Assembly (NCBI RefSeq): GCF_018613655.1
Contig: NZ_JAGGPW010000023.1
Location: forward strand, 1 to 64,000
DNA: 64,000 nucleotides
DNA from: Planococcus sp. ISL-109
GTDB taxonomy: Bacteria > Bacillota > Bacilli > Bacillales_A > Planococcaceae
Direction of reading: 5' to 3'
In this document: piece by piece, positions 53,235 to 62,039 of the stretch
Numbering within the stretch: position 1 is the stretch's first letter
Layout: each line of letters opens with the position of its first letter
Notes under the pieces: model-generated
Database searches by the model: none
What the model was told of the DNA's origin: nothing
The model's input: only the letters and a program-made list of their open reading frames with translations
Program-made: the position numbers and the translations under genes

Positions 53235-54749
53235 TCACAATCCCCTCACAGCTTCCTGCGCCATTCTTTCCCGCTTCTTCAGCGCTTCAGCAAGCAGACT
53301 AACCGAAATCATCGACCCGAAACCGAGGATGGAACTGAAGAACATCGCTTGAAAGACGTGCTCGATGATGCCGGTGCCAGTCAAAATCATATAGCAGCCT
53401 GCCCCGCTAACAACGGATGCGATGGCGCCGGATTTGTTGGCGTGCTTCCAGATATAGCCGAGGCTAATCGGCGCTGCGATGCCGCTGATGATGGCGGATG
53501 TGCCGAAGTTGGTCAACAGCGCCAAGGATTCCGGGCGGTTCATCGACATATACAGCGACAGCAGCCCGATAAAGACGAGTGAGATTTTCGATGCTTTCAG
53601 CACTTTGCCGTCGAGTTCCTGTTCCGTTAAGTTTTTATTTTTATACAGAACCGGAACGGCCAGCACTTTGAACAAATCGTTGCCGATGCTGTTAGTGATA
53701 CCGAGATATAAGCTGTCGGTCGTCGACAAGATTGCCGAGATCAGCCCCATGACGAGAAGCGCGACGATGACGACCGGGAATGCTTCCATGATATACGCCG
53801 GAATGGCGCTGTCCGCAGAAGCGAGTCCCGGCAAGATGATACGAGCAGCAAGTCCTGCAAATACCGAGAAGATCGACAGCGTAAACAATGAAATGCCGGC
53901 GGACAAAGTGAATGTCCGGAGGTCTTCTTCTTTTTCGACCGTCAGCACTTTGTTCATCAAATGCGGCAGCAGGACGAATGAAAACAACAGCCACTGTATG
54001 CTCAAAACCGCAAAGCCGCTATAGAACGGCCCGCCTGTCGACAGTGGTGCGACGAGCGCCGGGTCGATTGCACGGAGTTCCGACTGCAGCGTACCGAGCA
54101 CATTCCAGCCGCCGCCGATCGTCCAAAGTAACGAAACGAATAATAGAATCGACACCGCCCCCATCGTGATGCCTTGGATGCCGTCGCTGACAATCTGTGC
54201 AAACGCACCACCAAGGCTCACATAGACGACCGTAATGAAGACGCCGATTGCGATGCCCCATAAATAGGGGATGCCGATGACCGTCTCGAACATCGTCGCC
54301 AGCCCGACGTTTTGACCGACGATATAATAGACATTGAATAACACTAACAGCGCGACGAGTACTTGCAATACTTTGCTGTTGTAGCGGTTGCCGAGCCACT
54401 GCGGCACCGTCAAGCTGCCGCCATTTTTCTGGCCGTAGCGCCAAAAGGTTTTTGTGAACAGCAGCAGCCCGAGCCATGTGACCCCGAAGCAGCCGATTGT
54501 ATACCACAGCGTCGACAACCCGTATGTATAAGCCCAGCCCGGCACACCGAGGAATAAATTGGCGCTCGCATAGGAAGCGCCAAAACTGACACCGACGATC
54601 GCGGGACTGACTTTTCCTCTAGCGATTGCGAAGCCTTTCATCGAACCGCTATGGACCGCTCCTTTTTTCCCGAGCCAGGTCGTGAAGGCGAAATAGCCGA
54701 CGAGCATTACGATGATCAGCGGCAAGAGCCAAGCAGTTTCATCACGCAT
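53235..54749 (-). CDS. Sodium:solute symporter family protein
   Basis: A 504-residue, about 13-helix SSS transporter. It has the FGASYASANLFLGVPGWAYTYG segment of the first core helices and the later AILSTTDSLYLGITNSIGNDLF motif typical of the family. It would import a small solute with sodium. AGGAGG lies inside the preceding 36-codon gene, which it overlaps by eight bases. It is co-transcribed with a flavin monooxygenase under a SAM riboswitch, so a sulfur-containing substrate is likely (inference). Confidence 0.92.
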   Translation of the reverse strand: MRDETAWLLPLIIVMLVGYFAFTTWLGKKGAVHSGSMKGFAIARGKVSPAIVGVSFGASYASANLFLGVPGWAYTYGLSTLWYTIGCFGVTWLGLLLFTKTFWRYGQKNGGSLTVPQWLGNRYNSKVLQVLVALLVLFNVYYIVGQNVGLATMFETVIGIPYLWGIAIGVFITVVYVSLGGAFAQIVSDGIQGITMGAVSILLFVSLLWTIGGGWNVLGTLQSELRAIDPALVAPLSTGGPFYSGFAVLSIQWLLFSFVLLPHLMNKVLTVEKEEDLRTFTLSAGISLFTLSIFSVFAGLAARIILPGLASADSAIPAYIMEAFPVVIVALLVMGLISAILSTTDSLYLGITNSIGNDLFKVLAVPVLYKNKNLTEQELDGKVLKASKISLVFIGLLSLYMSMNRPESLALLTNFGTSAIISGIAAPISLGYIWKHANKSGAIASVVSGAGCYMILTGTGIIEHVFQAMFFSSILGFGSMISVSLLAEALKKRERMAQEAVRGL

Positions 54750-54852
54750 TGCGCTCGCCTCCTTTAGTTTTCGGTTTCGGGTACAATTTGTTCCATAAAG
54801 TCAGCCCCGCTATCCAGAAGACAACGACGCCGATCCAGTAAGCTGTCAGCAT
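54742..54852 (-). CDS. 36-aa membrane peptide, probable symporter small subunit
   Basis: A 36-residue frame. One membrane helix (LTAYWIGVVVFWIAGLTLW) is followed by a basic tail. ATG 54852 has AGGAGG seven bases upstream, and the stop lies inside the symporter start region. It is too short for most gene finders. Some SSS transporters have a short single-helix partner encoded just upstream, which this resembles. It fills the gap between monooxygenase and symporter exactly, 13 bases after the former. Confidence 0.65.
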   Translation of the reverse strand: MLTAYWIGVVVFWIAGLTLWNKLYPKPKTKGGERNA

Positions 54853-54865
54853 ACCCATTCCTCCT

Positions 54866-56257
54866 TTATTTCCCGACTACTTCATGCAAATCCTTGAAGC
54901 GGATGCCCGGGTGATCTTCTTTCAAATGCGCTTGGTTCGTTCCAGAGACTTTTTCGCGGTATGTGCCTTCCGTGTATTCTGTTTGGACAAGTCCGCGCTC
55001 CTGCAGCACCGGAATGACCAGTTCGACAAAGTCTTCGAAACTGCCGGGTGCCAGTGTGTAAGCCAAGTTAAAGCCGTCGACGCCGGTCTCATCTCTCCAG
55101 CGCTCGACTTCATCTGCCACTTGTTCCGGCGTTCCGACCGCGACCGGCCCTCTTCCGCCAATGCCGACAAACGTGGCCAGCTCGCCGATTGTCCATTTGC
55201 GGTCCGGGTCCGCGCGTGTGAACACTTCGACCGCTGACTGCATCGAATTGCTTTGGATATATTCCAGCGTGTCATCCGGCTCGTATCCGGAGAAATCGAT
55301 GCCTGTCCAGCCGCTGAGCAGCGCCAGTGCCCCTTCGTAGCTGACGTAGCTTTTCAGTTCTTCGTATTTCGCCTGCGCTTCTTGTTCGGTCTTGCCGACG
55401 ATCGCGGTGAATGTCGTATAGACGAGCACATCTTCCGGATTGCGGCCGTTCGCACGTATGCGTTCGCGCAATGCGTCGACGCCTTTTTTCACGACCGGAA
55501 TCGTCGGCCCTGCAGTAAAAACGGATTCGGCGTGCTGTGCCGCAAATTCCCGGCCGCGCGGCGATGCGCCTGCTTGGAACAACACCGGCGTGCGCTGCGG
55601 TGACGGTTCCGCTAAATGGGCTCCCGGCACTTTAAAGTATTTGCCTTCGTGGCGGATGTCGTGGACCTTCGACGGGTCGGTATACACTCTCGACTGTTTG
55701 TCGCGGACGACCGCGCCGTCTTCCCAGCTGCCTTCCCATAATTTATAGCAGACATCCAAATACTCCGCCGCAAATTCATAGCGTTCGTCGTGGCTCATCT
55801 GGTCTTCCAGGCCGATATTGAGTGCTGCGCTTTTCAAGTAGGAAGTGACCACGTTCCAGCCGATGCGCCCTTTCGTCAAATGGTCGAGAGTCGACATGCG
55901 CCGCGCGAACGTGTACGGATGTTCATGGCTCACGGACGCCGTCACCCCGAAACTCAAATGCTTTGTCACCGACGACATGAGCGGCACGACCAATAATGGA
56001 TCGTTGACCGGTGTCTGCACCGCATTGCGGAGCGCCGCATCACGCGTGCCGCCATAGACGTCATATGTGCCTAATACATCTGCTAGGAACACCGCATCAA
56101 ACTTCCCTTTTTCCAACAGCTTCGCGAGTTCGATCCAGTATTCGCTGTCCTTGTACGTATGCGACCGGTCGTCCTCGTGGAGCCATAATCCCGGCGACTG
56201 ATGTCCACCTGCACACACCATCTCAAAAGCATTCAAATAAATTCGTTTTTTCGTCAT
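54866..56257 (-). CDS. LLM-class flavin monooxygenase (NtaA/SnaA/DszA/SoxA type)
   Basis: A 463-residue TIM-barrel monooxygenase dependent on reduced FMN. It has IYLNAFEMVCAGGHQSPGLW at the start, then DAVFLADVLGTYDVYGG and GRIGWNVVTSYLKSAALNIG, the long-insert pattern of the NtaA/DszA/DmoA group that includes enzymes cleaving C-S or C-N bonds. SAM-I riboswitch control strongly suggests sulfur scavenging from an organosulfur compound. Head of a three-gene operon with the mini membrane protein and symporter. A separate FMN reductase is not in the window. Confidence 0.92.
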   Translation of the reverse strand: MTKKRIYLNAFEMVCAGGHQSPGLWLHEDDRSHTYKDSEYWIELAKLLEKGKFDAVFLADVLGTYDVYGGTRDAALRNAVQTPVNDPLLVVPLMSSVTKHLSFGVTASVSHEHPYTFARRMSTLDHLTKGRIGWNVVTSYLKSAALNIGLEDQMSHDERYEFAAEYLDVCYKLWEGSWEDGAVVRDKQSRVYTDPSKVHDIRHEGKYFKVPGAHLAEPSPQRTPVLFQAGASPRGREFAAQHAESVFTAGPTIPVVKKGVDALRERIRANGRNPEDVLVYTTFTAIVGKTEQEAQAKYEELKSYVSYEGALALLSGWTGIDFSGYEPDDTLEYIQSNSMQSAVEVFTRADPDRKWTIGELATFVGIGGRGPVAVGTPEQVADEVERWRDETGVDGFNLAYTLAPGSFEDFVELVIPVLQERGLVQTEYTEGTYREKVSGTNQAHLKEDHPGIRFKDLHEVVGK

Positions 56258-56311
56258 CGTCTTGTTCCTCCTCCTGAAAATCGGTAATTTACGCAGCCCT
56301 CAGGTGAAAAT

Positions 56312-56486
56312 AAAAATAGCCCTCTTTTCTCATCAAACGAGAAAAGAGGGCTATCTGAATTTGGACGGGTCCGCTCTCTTATCTCCCAAGGAATTGAATC
56401 CTTGCTGGAAGTAGCACCTTCCTGATACATATCAGGGGTTGCTGAAGCGTCAACGGGCCAGTCCCTCGGCTTCTCTGGATAAGATT
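56312..56486 (-). promoter_or_regulatory. SAM-I (S-box) riboswitch of the monooxygenase operon
   Basis: The minus-strand leader starts CTTATCCAGAGAAGCCGAGG, continues GGACTGGCCCGTTGACGC and CAGCAACC, then GGTGCTACTTCCAGCAAGG and GAGATAAGAG, the S-box elements in order. It ends in a perfect 16-bp terminator (56316-56331 with 56339-56354). SAM binding should stop transcription of the operon. Confidence 0.97.
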
Positions 56487-56574
56487 ATTAAATTAATCCC
56501 TATCTTATTACTAAGGAATCAAGAAGTCAACCAAATATTTAAAAAACTTTTGATATTTTAAGTGGCAACTTATA

Positions 56575-56710
56575 GCTTTTCTGTCGATATTCCACAAAAC
56601 CGCTGCGCTTTCCTGTGGGCGAGCGCCAAGCCTCCTCAGTCGCTCCGCTCCCTGCGGGGTCTCGTCTGTCTCGCTTTCCCACGGGAGTCTCCTCGGTTTT
56701 TCTCCATTTT
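56575..56710. repeat. GC-rich intergenic repeat, copy 5
   Basis: The clearest copy. On the minus strand it reads GAGGAGACTCCCGTGGGAAA, then GACGAGACCCCGCAGGGAGC, then GAGGAGGCTTGGCGCTCGCC and CACAGGAAAGCGCAGCGG. It lies upstream of the SAM riboswitch leader. Confidence 0.6.
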
Positions 56711-56754
56711 CCGAAGTGTTAAACTGTTTATAATTCACTTAATCAATGAATACT

Positions 56755-56796
56755 AAAAAAGCGCTAATTTCCAATTTAGGAAATTAGCGCTTTTTT
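56755..56796. terminator. Terminator of the maltodextrin operon
   Basis: A perfect 18-bp stem (56755-56772 with 56779-56796) with A- and T-runs outside, 20 bases past the ATPase gene stop. Confidence 0.93.
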
Positions 56797-56815
56797 CAAT
56801 AAATGTTGACTCAAA

Positions 56816-57913
56816 TCATTTAATCCGCAATTCCGAATCTTTATCAAAGAAATGCACTTTGTTCATATCGAATGCCATGTCGATCGTCTCGCCGGCTTGG
56901 ACGCTGAAACGGGCATCGACGCGGGCAACGAAATTCTGATTGTCGACGGCCGAGTATAGAACGATTTCTGCCCCCATCAATTCTGCAACTTCAATGTCCG
57001 CACGGATTTTCGTATGCGGGGAATGATCGATAAACACCGGCTCGTCGTGGATGTCTTCCGGACGGATGCCGAGCACCACTTCCTTGCCGTCATAATCCTG
57101 AGCGCGCAGCATTTTCAGCTTGCCTTCAGGGACCAGCACGCTGACCTCGCCCATGATAAATTGGTTGCCTTCAAGACGGCCATTCAGGAAGTTCATCGCT
57201 GGCGACCCAATAAAGCCGCCGACGAATATATTGTCCGGTTCGTCGTATACTTCTTTCGGCGAACCGACTTGCTGGATAAACCCGTCTTTCATGACAACTA
57301 GGCGTGTCGCCATGGTCATCGCTTCTGTCTGGTCGTGCGTGACATACACTGTCGTCGTCTGCAGACGGCGGTGCAGCTTCTGGATTTCCGTCCGCATTTG
57401 GACGCGCAGCTTGGCATCCAAGTTGGACAAAGGCTCATCCATGAGGAATACTTTAGCGTCGCGGACAATCGCGCGCCCTAAAGCGACACGCTGGCGCTGG
57501 CCGCCCGACAATGCTTTCGGCTTGCGTGTCAAAAATTCTTCCAAACCGAGGATGTTCGCCGCATTTTCCACACGCGTCTTAATGTCTGCTTTTTTCATTT
57601 TGCTCAGTTTCAAGCTGAACGCCATATTGTCATAGACGTTCATATGTGGGTATAGGGCGTAGTTCTGGAAAACCATGGCGATGCCGCGGTCTTTCGGAGA
57701 CACGTCATTGACTCGCTTGTCACCGATGTAGAGGTCGCCTTCCGTAATTTCTTCAAGCCCGGCGATCATCCGCAGCGTCGTCGATTTCCCGCATCCGGAC
57801 GGGCCGACCAATACGAGGAATTCCTTATCCCGGATTTCCAAGTTGAAGTCTTGCACAGACACGACGCCTTTATCGTATACCTTTTTAACGTTCTTTAAAG
57901 TTAAACTGCTCAT
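56816..57913 (-). CDS. msmX: MsmX/UgpC-type sugar ABC transporter ATPase
   Basis: A 365-residue ATPase energising carbohydrate importers. Walker A GPSGCGKST is at 37-45, then LSGGQRQRVALGRAIV, FLMDEPLSNLD, VTHDQTEA, and a C-terminal TOBE/regulatory domain with VVLGIRPEDIH. B. subtilis MsmX serves several sugar transporters, including MdxEFG. Here the gene is at the end of the mdx-like operon, so it probably powers the permeases at 62.8-64 kb. Confidence 0.93.
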   Translation of the reverse strand: MSSLTLKNVKKVYDKGVVSVQDFNLEIRDKEFLVLVGPSGCGKSTTLRMIAGLEEITEGDLYIGDKRVNDVSPKDRGIAMVFQNYALYPHMNVYDNMAFSLKLSKMKKADIKTRVENAANILGLEEFLTRKPKALSGGQRQRVALGRAIVRDAKVFLMDEPLSNLDAKLRVQMRTEIQKLHRRLQTTTVYVTHDQTEAMTMATRLVVMKDGFIQQVGSPKEVYDEPDNIFVGGFIGSPAMNFLNGRLEGNQFIMGEVSVLVPEGKLKMLRAQDYDGKEVVLGIRPEDIHDEPVFIDHSPHTKIRADIEVAELMGAEIVLYSAVDNQNFVARVDARFSVQAGETIDMAFDMNKVHFFDKDSELRIK

Positions 57914-57945
57914 TAAATGCCCTCCCGCAATAGTTATTTACTGGC

Positions 57946-60231
57946 CTACACCGTGGCTTCTAGAACGATCAATTCTTTTCCGCTTTCCACAAACAACGCT
58001 TCCCCGTTATGGGTAAAGCTCAGGCCTTCCCCTTCGACGAGTGTGTAGATGGTCGCTTCACGCGTCTTGTGGACTTTCAGCACTCTCGCTCGGTAGCGCA
58101 GATGAAACTTGAACGAATTCCATTCTGACGGCAGCACCGGAGACAGCGACAGTCCATTTTCCTTGAGCCGGAGCCCTGCAAATCCATAAACGATTCCGAG
58201 CCATGTGCCGCCCATATTGGCCATGTGCAAGCCGTCTTTTGTGTTTTTGTGTGTGTTTTCCAAATCCAACAGGGCGGTTTCGTTGAAATAGCTATAGGCT
58301 TTTTCCGAATAGCCGAGTTTTGACGCCATGATGCTGTGGACACAAGATGACAAGGAAGAATCGTGTGTTGTGATTTCCTCGTAATAATCATAGGAATTTT
58401 TAATCGTTTGCACGTCCTGTTCGTCTTCGAGCAGAAAATGCGCCAACACCGTATCGGCTTGCTTTAATACTTGGTGACGGTACAAAGTTAACGGGTGGTA
58501 GTGAAGCAATAATGGAAACTTCTCGCGAGGCGTTTTCTTCATGTCCCATCTGGATTTTTGTAGGAAGCTGTCGTCTTGCGCGTTGATTTCCAAAATTTCA
58601 TCGTACGGCAAATACATGTTTTCGCCGGCGCTCTTCCAACCTTCCACTTCCGTTTCGGTCAACTCCAGCCGGCTCGTCAATTGCCTCAAATGGTCGCCGT
58701 CTTGTTCTTCGAGCATGCGGTAGACTTTTGCCGCCCACAGTAAATTATGCTTGGCCATGACATTCGTATAATAATTATTGTTGACGATGCACGTGTACTC
58801 ATCCGGTCCTGTCACATCGTCTATGCGGAACTGGCCGTTTTGCATATGGCCGGTGTCTTCCCATAAACGCGCCGTCTCAAACAACACTTCCGCCATGTAG
58901 TTTTTCAGGAACGCTTGATCTTTCGTCGCCAAATAAAATTGGATATAGCTGTACGCAATGTCTGCGCTGATGTGGTATTGAGCAGTTCCAGCTGGGAAAA
59001 ATGCTGAGCTTTCCGTTCCGGTAATGGTGCGCCAAGGGAATAAGGCGCCTTTTTCATGGCCCAATTCCTTAGCGCGCTCTTTTGCATGGCCCAATGTCGA
59101 ATAGCGGTGCAGCAATAAGTTTTTCGCGATTTCCGGATTGGTCATTAAAAATACCGGGAAAATGTAGATTTCCGTGTCCCAGAAATAATGCCCTTCGTAT
59201 CCTTCGCCCGATAAGCCTTTCGCTGCAATATTGCTCGCTGTGTCTTTCCCGACCGATTGCAGCAATTGATACAAGTTGAAGCGGATGCCTTCTTGCACAC
59301 GCTGGTCGCCTTCGATCTCGACGTCCGATATGGCCCAGTAATTATCCATGTATGTTTTTTGTTCCGCCAGCAACTGTTCAAAGCTGTTGTCGTGAACGCG
59401 GTGCAGCAGGACCTTTCCTTCGTCGATCAAGTCTTCGCCGTGGCGCAATGTATCTGTGAAGATATTAAGCTTAGTGAAATGGATCGCGCCGTCACCTTCG
59501 CACAGATACGTTTCTTCGATAGCGGAATCGCTCAGCTGGCTGGTGTATTCATAGCTTTCCGCTTGCAGGTTGGAAGACGAAATGCACGCCACTTCCAGAT
59601 TTGTCACATAAGTCGTATCTTTGACGATTGCGAACGAGGCTTCCTGGCTCACTTCGGTTACGCGCAGCCGTTTTGCATGGCCCGACGCTACACGCGGGTC
59701 TTCTTTGTCGACATAGTTGGCAACATCCCCGTTGATGGTAGAGACGATTTTCACCGTACCGACCGGCGTAATGGTCTCGACTTTAATGTCGAGCGCAAAT
59801 AATTCTCTTGTGGCAAAGGAAACGATCCGCCTGAAATGGATTCTTACTTCTTTGCCTCCAGGCGATACCCAGTGAACGTAACGTTCTGCGAATCCTGCAT
59901 CCATGTGCAAATTGCGTTCAAACGCCAGCACTTCCCCTTCGAATAACGAAAAACGTTCATCGTCCAAATAAATTTCGACGGACTGAGCATCGATGACATT
60001 CAATAGCTTTTGCTGTGTTTCCGGGAACCCGTACAATTTCTCTCCGTAACTGATTTCCGTTTCGTCATGAAACGCATTAATGTATGTACCGCGGATTGAT
60101 TTAAATCCTTCGGTGTAGCCTTCTTCAAAATTCCCTCTGACCCCCAAATACCCGTTTCCTAAAGACAACAGGCTTTCGTTGGTCAATAAATTCTCGTTAT
60201 CCAAATCATATTTCGTTAATTTCCAGCTCAT
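57946..60231 (-). CDS. GH65 disaccharide phosphorylase (maltose phosphorylase-like)
   Basis: A 761-residue family 65 enzyme: N-terminal beta domain (1-280), linker, (alpha/alpha)6 catalytic barrel, short C-terminal domain. The general acid is E478 in VTGPDEYTC, followed by NNNYYTN. The phosphate-binding HD-like region and the HMANMGGTW segment are present. It splits an alpha-glucosyl disaccharide with phosphate to beta-glucose-1-phosphate. The beta-phosphoglucomutase next door consumes that product. Maltose is the likely substrate by comparison with the B. subtilis yvdK locus; kojibiose, nigerose or trehalose phosphorylase cannot be excluded. Confidence 0.9.
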   Translation of the reverse strand: MSWKLTKYDLDNENLLTNESLLSLGNGYLGVRGNFEEGYTEGFKSIRGTYINAFHDETEISYGEKLYGFPETQQKLLNVIDAQSVEIYLDDERFSLFEGEVLAFERNLHMDAGFAERYVHWVSPGGKEVRIHFRRIVSFATRELFALDIKVETITPVGTVKIVSTINGDVANYVDKEDPRVASGHAKRLRVTEVSQEASFAIVKDTTYVTNLEVACISSSNLQAESYEYTSQLSDSAIEETYLCEGDGAIHFTKLNIFTDTLRHGEDLIDEGKVLLHRVHDNSFEQLLAEQKTYMDNYWAISDVEIEGDQRVQEGIRFNLYQLLQSVGKDTASNIAAKGLSGEGYEGHYFWDTEIYIFPVFLMTNPEIAKNLLLHRYSTLGHAKERAKELGHEKGALFPWRTITGTESSAFFPAGTAQYHISADIAYSYIQFYLATKDQAFLKNYMAEVLFETARLWEDTGHMQNGQFRIDDVTGPDEYTCIVNNNYYTNVMAKHNLLWAAKVYRMLEEQDGDHLRQLTSRLELTETEVEGWKSAGENMYLPYDEILEINAQDDSFLQKSRWDMKKTPREKFPLLLHYHPLTLYRHQVLKQADTVLAHFLLEDEQDVQTIKNSYDYYEEITTHDSSLSSCVHSIMASKLGYSEKAYSYFNETALLDLENTHKNTKDGLHMANMGGTWLGIVYGFAGLRLKENGLSLSPVLPSEWNSFKFHLRYRARVLKVHKTREATIYTLVEGEGLSFTHNGEALFVESGKELIVLEATV

Positions 60232-60264
60232 GTATGCCCCTCCTTTCCCGTTTTTCGTTTTACT

Positions 60265-60945
60265 TTAAGCTTTATACTTGTCGTGGAATCGTTGGATGAT
60301 GTCTTCAAAAATCAATTCTTTCGTGTCGTTCACCCGGTAATGGGCGTGCGCCAGGTGAGCTTCATCTCCGACAGCGACCGAGAACATATTCGCTTTGTTT
60401 ATCGCTTCGACTCCCGCAGCCGCATCTTCAATCCCGATGCAATTTTCGTAAATGATTCCAAGGGCATCTGCAGCTGTAGTGAAAGTTTCAGGATCTGGCT
60501 TGCCTTTTTGTACTTGTGCGGCATCCACTACGCAATCGAAATAATGGCTGAGACCCAGTTTCTCCAAAATGATTGGCGCGTTTTTGCTGGCAGAGCCAAG
60601 GGCTATCTTTATATTCGCTTTTCTATTTTCCTGTAGTAAAGCCGTTATCCCCGGCAAGATATGGTCCGGATTAATCGCTTCGATCAACTCCAGGTAATAG
60701 CCGTTTTTCCGTGTGGCGAGCTCAAGTTTTCCTTCATATGATAAGGACATAGACGAAGAGTCCAGCGCGAGAATCCGGTCGAGGGAATCCATACGGCTGA
60801 TTCCTTTGAGCTGTTCGTTGAAGTGCCGGTCAATCGTGATGCCGAGTTCTTCGGCGAGTTTTTTCCACGCCAAAAAGTGGAATTCCGCCGTATCGGTAAT
60901 GACGCCATCGAGATCGTAAATAATAAGTTCTGGGGAGTGTGCCAT
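60265..60945 (-). CDS. pgmB: Beta-phosphoglucomutase
   Basis: A 226-residue HAD-family enzyme interconverting beta-glucose-1-phosphate and glucose-6-phosphate. The nucleophile and acid are D11 and D13 (YDLDGVITDT). The cap contains ISRMDSLDRIL, loop 3 has LGSASKNAP, and the C-terminal acidic pair is GIEDAAAGVEA. All these are family hallmarks. ATG 60945 with AAAGGA nine bases upstream is chosen over the longer frame. Placed between the LacI regulator and GH65 phosphorylase, as in yvd loci. Confidence 0.95.
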   Translation of the reverse strand: MAHSPELIIYDLDGVITDTAEFHFLAWKKLAEELGITIDRHFNEQLKGISRMDSLDRILALDSSSMSLSYEGKLELATRKNGYYLELIEAINPDHILPGITALLQENRKANIKIALGSASKNAPIILEKLGLSHYFDCVVDAAQVQKGKPDPETFTTAADALGIIYENCIGIEDAAAGVEAINKANMFSVAVGDEAHLAHAHYRVNDTKELIFEDIIQRFHDKYKA

Positions 60946-60971
60946 GAAGTTAAGTCCTTTCTGTCTAGCAA

Positions 60972-62006
60972 TCAAGTACTTGCTAATGTTTTTACGCTGT
61001 CCCGTTCGATCAGCTGATGCTCAACCCAAACATCTTGCTGTTTGTTTTTATGCTCTTTAATATCTTGAAGCAATTGCGCCGCAGTTCTGCCGATTTCGAC
61101 AAAATCCTGGCGAATTGTCGTCAGCGCAGGCTGTGTATAGCTGCTGAACACCAAATCGTCGAATCCGGTAATCGAAATATCTTCCGGTATTTGCAATCCC
61201 GCTTCTTTGATCGCTTTCATCACGCCGATTGCCATCAAATCGCTAAAGCAAAGAAATGCCGTCGGCTGATGTTCCTGCAAATACGCTTTTGCGAGCGCAT
61301 AGGCTTTGTCTTCAGAAAAGCCCGCGTCCAGTACATCGACATCATCCAACTCCATGCCATATGCATGCAGCGCTTGTTCCACGCCTTTTATCCGTTCTTT
61401 GTTGACGTGGGTTTCGGCGGTGCCCGCGATAATGGCGATGGCGCGATGGTTTTTCGCGAGCAAGTACGCAGCGATTTCCTTGCTAGCTTTTGCGTTGTCG
61501 ATGGACACCGTTCCGATCAGTGCATTTGACGTGTCGTTCATAATATCCAGCACGACACACGGCAGGCTCGTATCGATCAATTCCTTGTAATACTGATCAT
61601 CCGTCCGAATGCCCTGCAAAATAGCGCCGCCGATATTGCGCTCGCGGCAGTACTGGACATAGCTTTGCTGTTTCTGCTTCTGGGAATCGATAAGGTAGAT
61701 AGATAACTCAAAGCGGCTTTCCGAGATGGCCTGGTACACCCCTTTGAATATATCGAACGCATTATTGTCTTTTTCGTTGTCATTGAGCACGCCCGAGGAA
61801 ATCAACCCAAACGTCATCTGCTTTTTTGAAGACAAGTTTTTCGCATTGATATTCGGTGAATAGTTCAATTCGCTCGCTACAGCCAATACGCGCTGGCGGG
61901 TTTCTTCTTTGACATCTTTGTAATTATTGAATGATTTTGAAACGACACTGACAGATACATTCGCTTTTTTCGCCACATCTTTGATCGTCGCCACGTCTGG
62001 ATTCAC
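60972..62006 (-). CDS. LacI-family regulator of the maltodextrin operon
   Basis: A 344-residue repressor. The HTH is TIKDVAKKANVSVSVVSKSF with the hinge PNINAKNLSS, and a periplasmic-binding-like ligand domain follows (about 62-335). GTG 62006 has AAGGAA almost touching it. GTG 61994, four codons later, is better spaced and may be the true start. It is the counterpart of B. subtilis MdxR/YvdE by position. Oddly it lies in the middle of the operon it probably controls. Confidence 0.92.
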   Translation of the reverse strand: MNPDVATIKDVAKKANVSVSVVSKSFNNYKDVKEETRQRVLAVASELNYSPNINAKNLSSKKQMTFGLISSGVLNDNEKDNNAFDIFKGVYQAISESRFELSIYLIDSQKQKQQSYVQYCRERNIGGAILQGIRTDDQYYKELIDTSLPCVVLDIMNDTSNALIGTVSIDNAKASKEIAAYLLAKNHRAIAIIAGTAETHVNKERIKGVEQALHAYGMELDDVDVLDAGFSEDKAYALAKAYLQEHQPTAFLCFSDLMAIGVMKAIKEAGLQIPEDISITGFDDLVFSSYTQPALTTIRQDFVEIGRTAAQLLQDIKEHKNKQQDVWVEHQLIERDSVKTLAST

Positions 62007-62039
62007 TTCCTTGAGTGTTGAAAGATGGTAATTCGTGCT

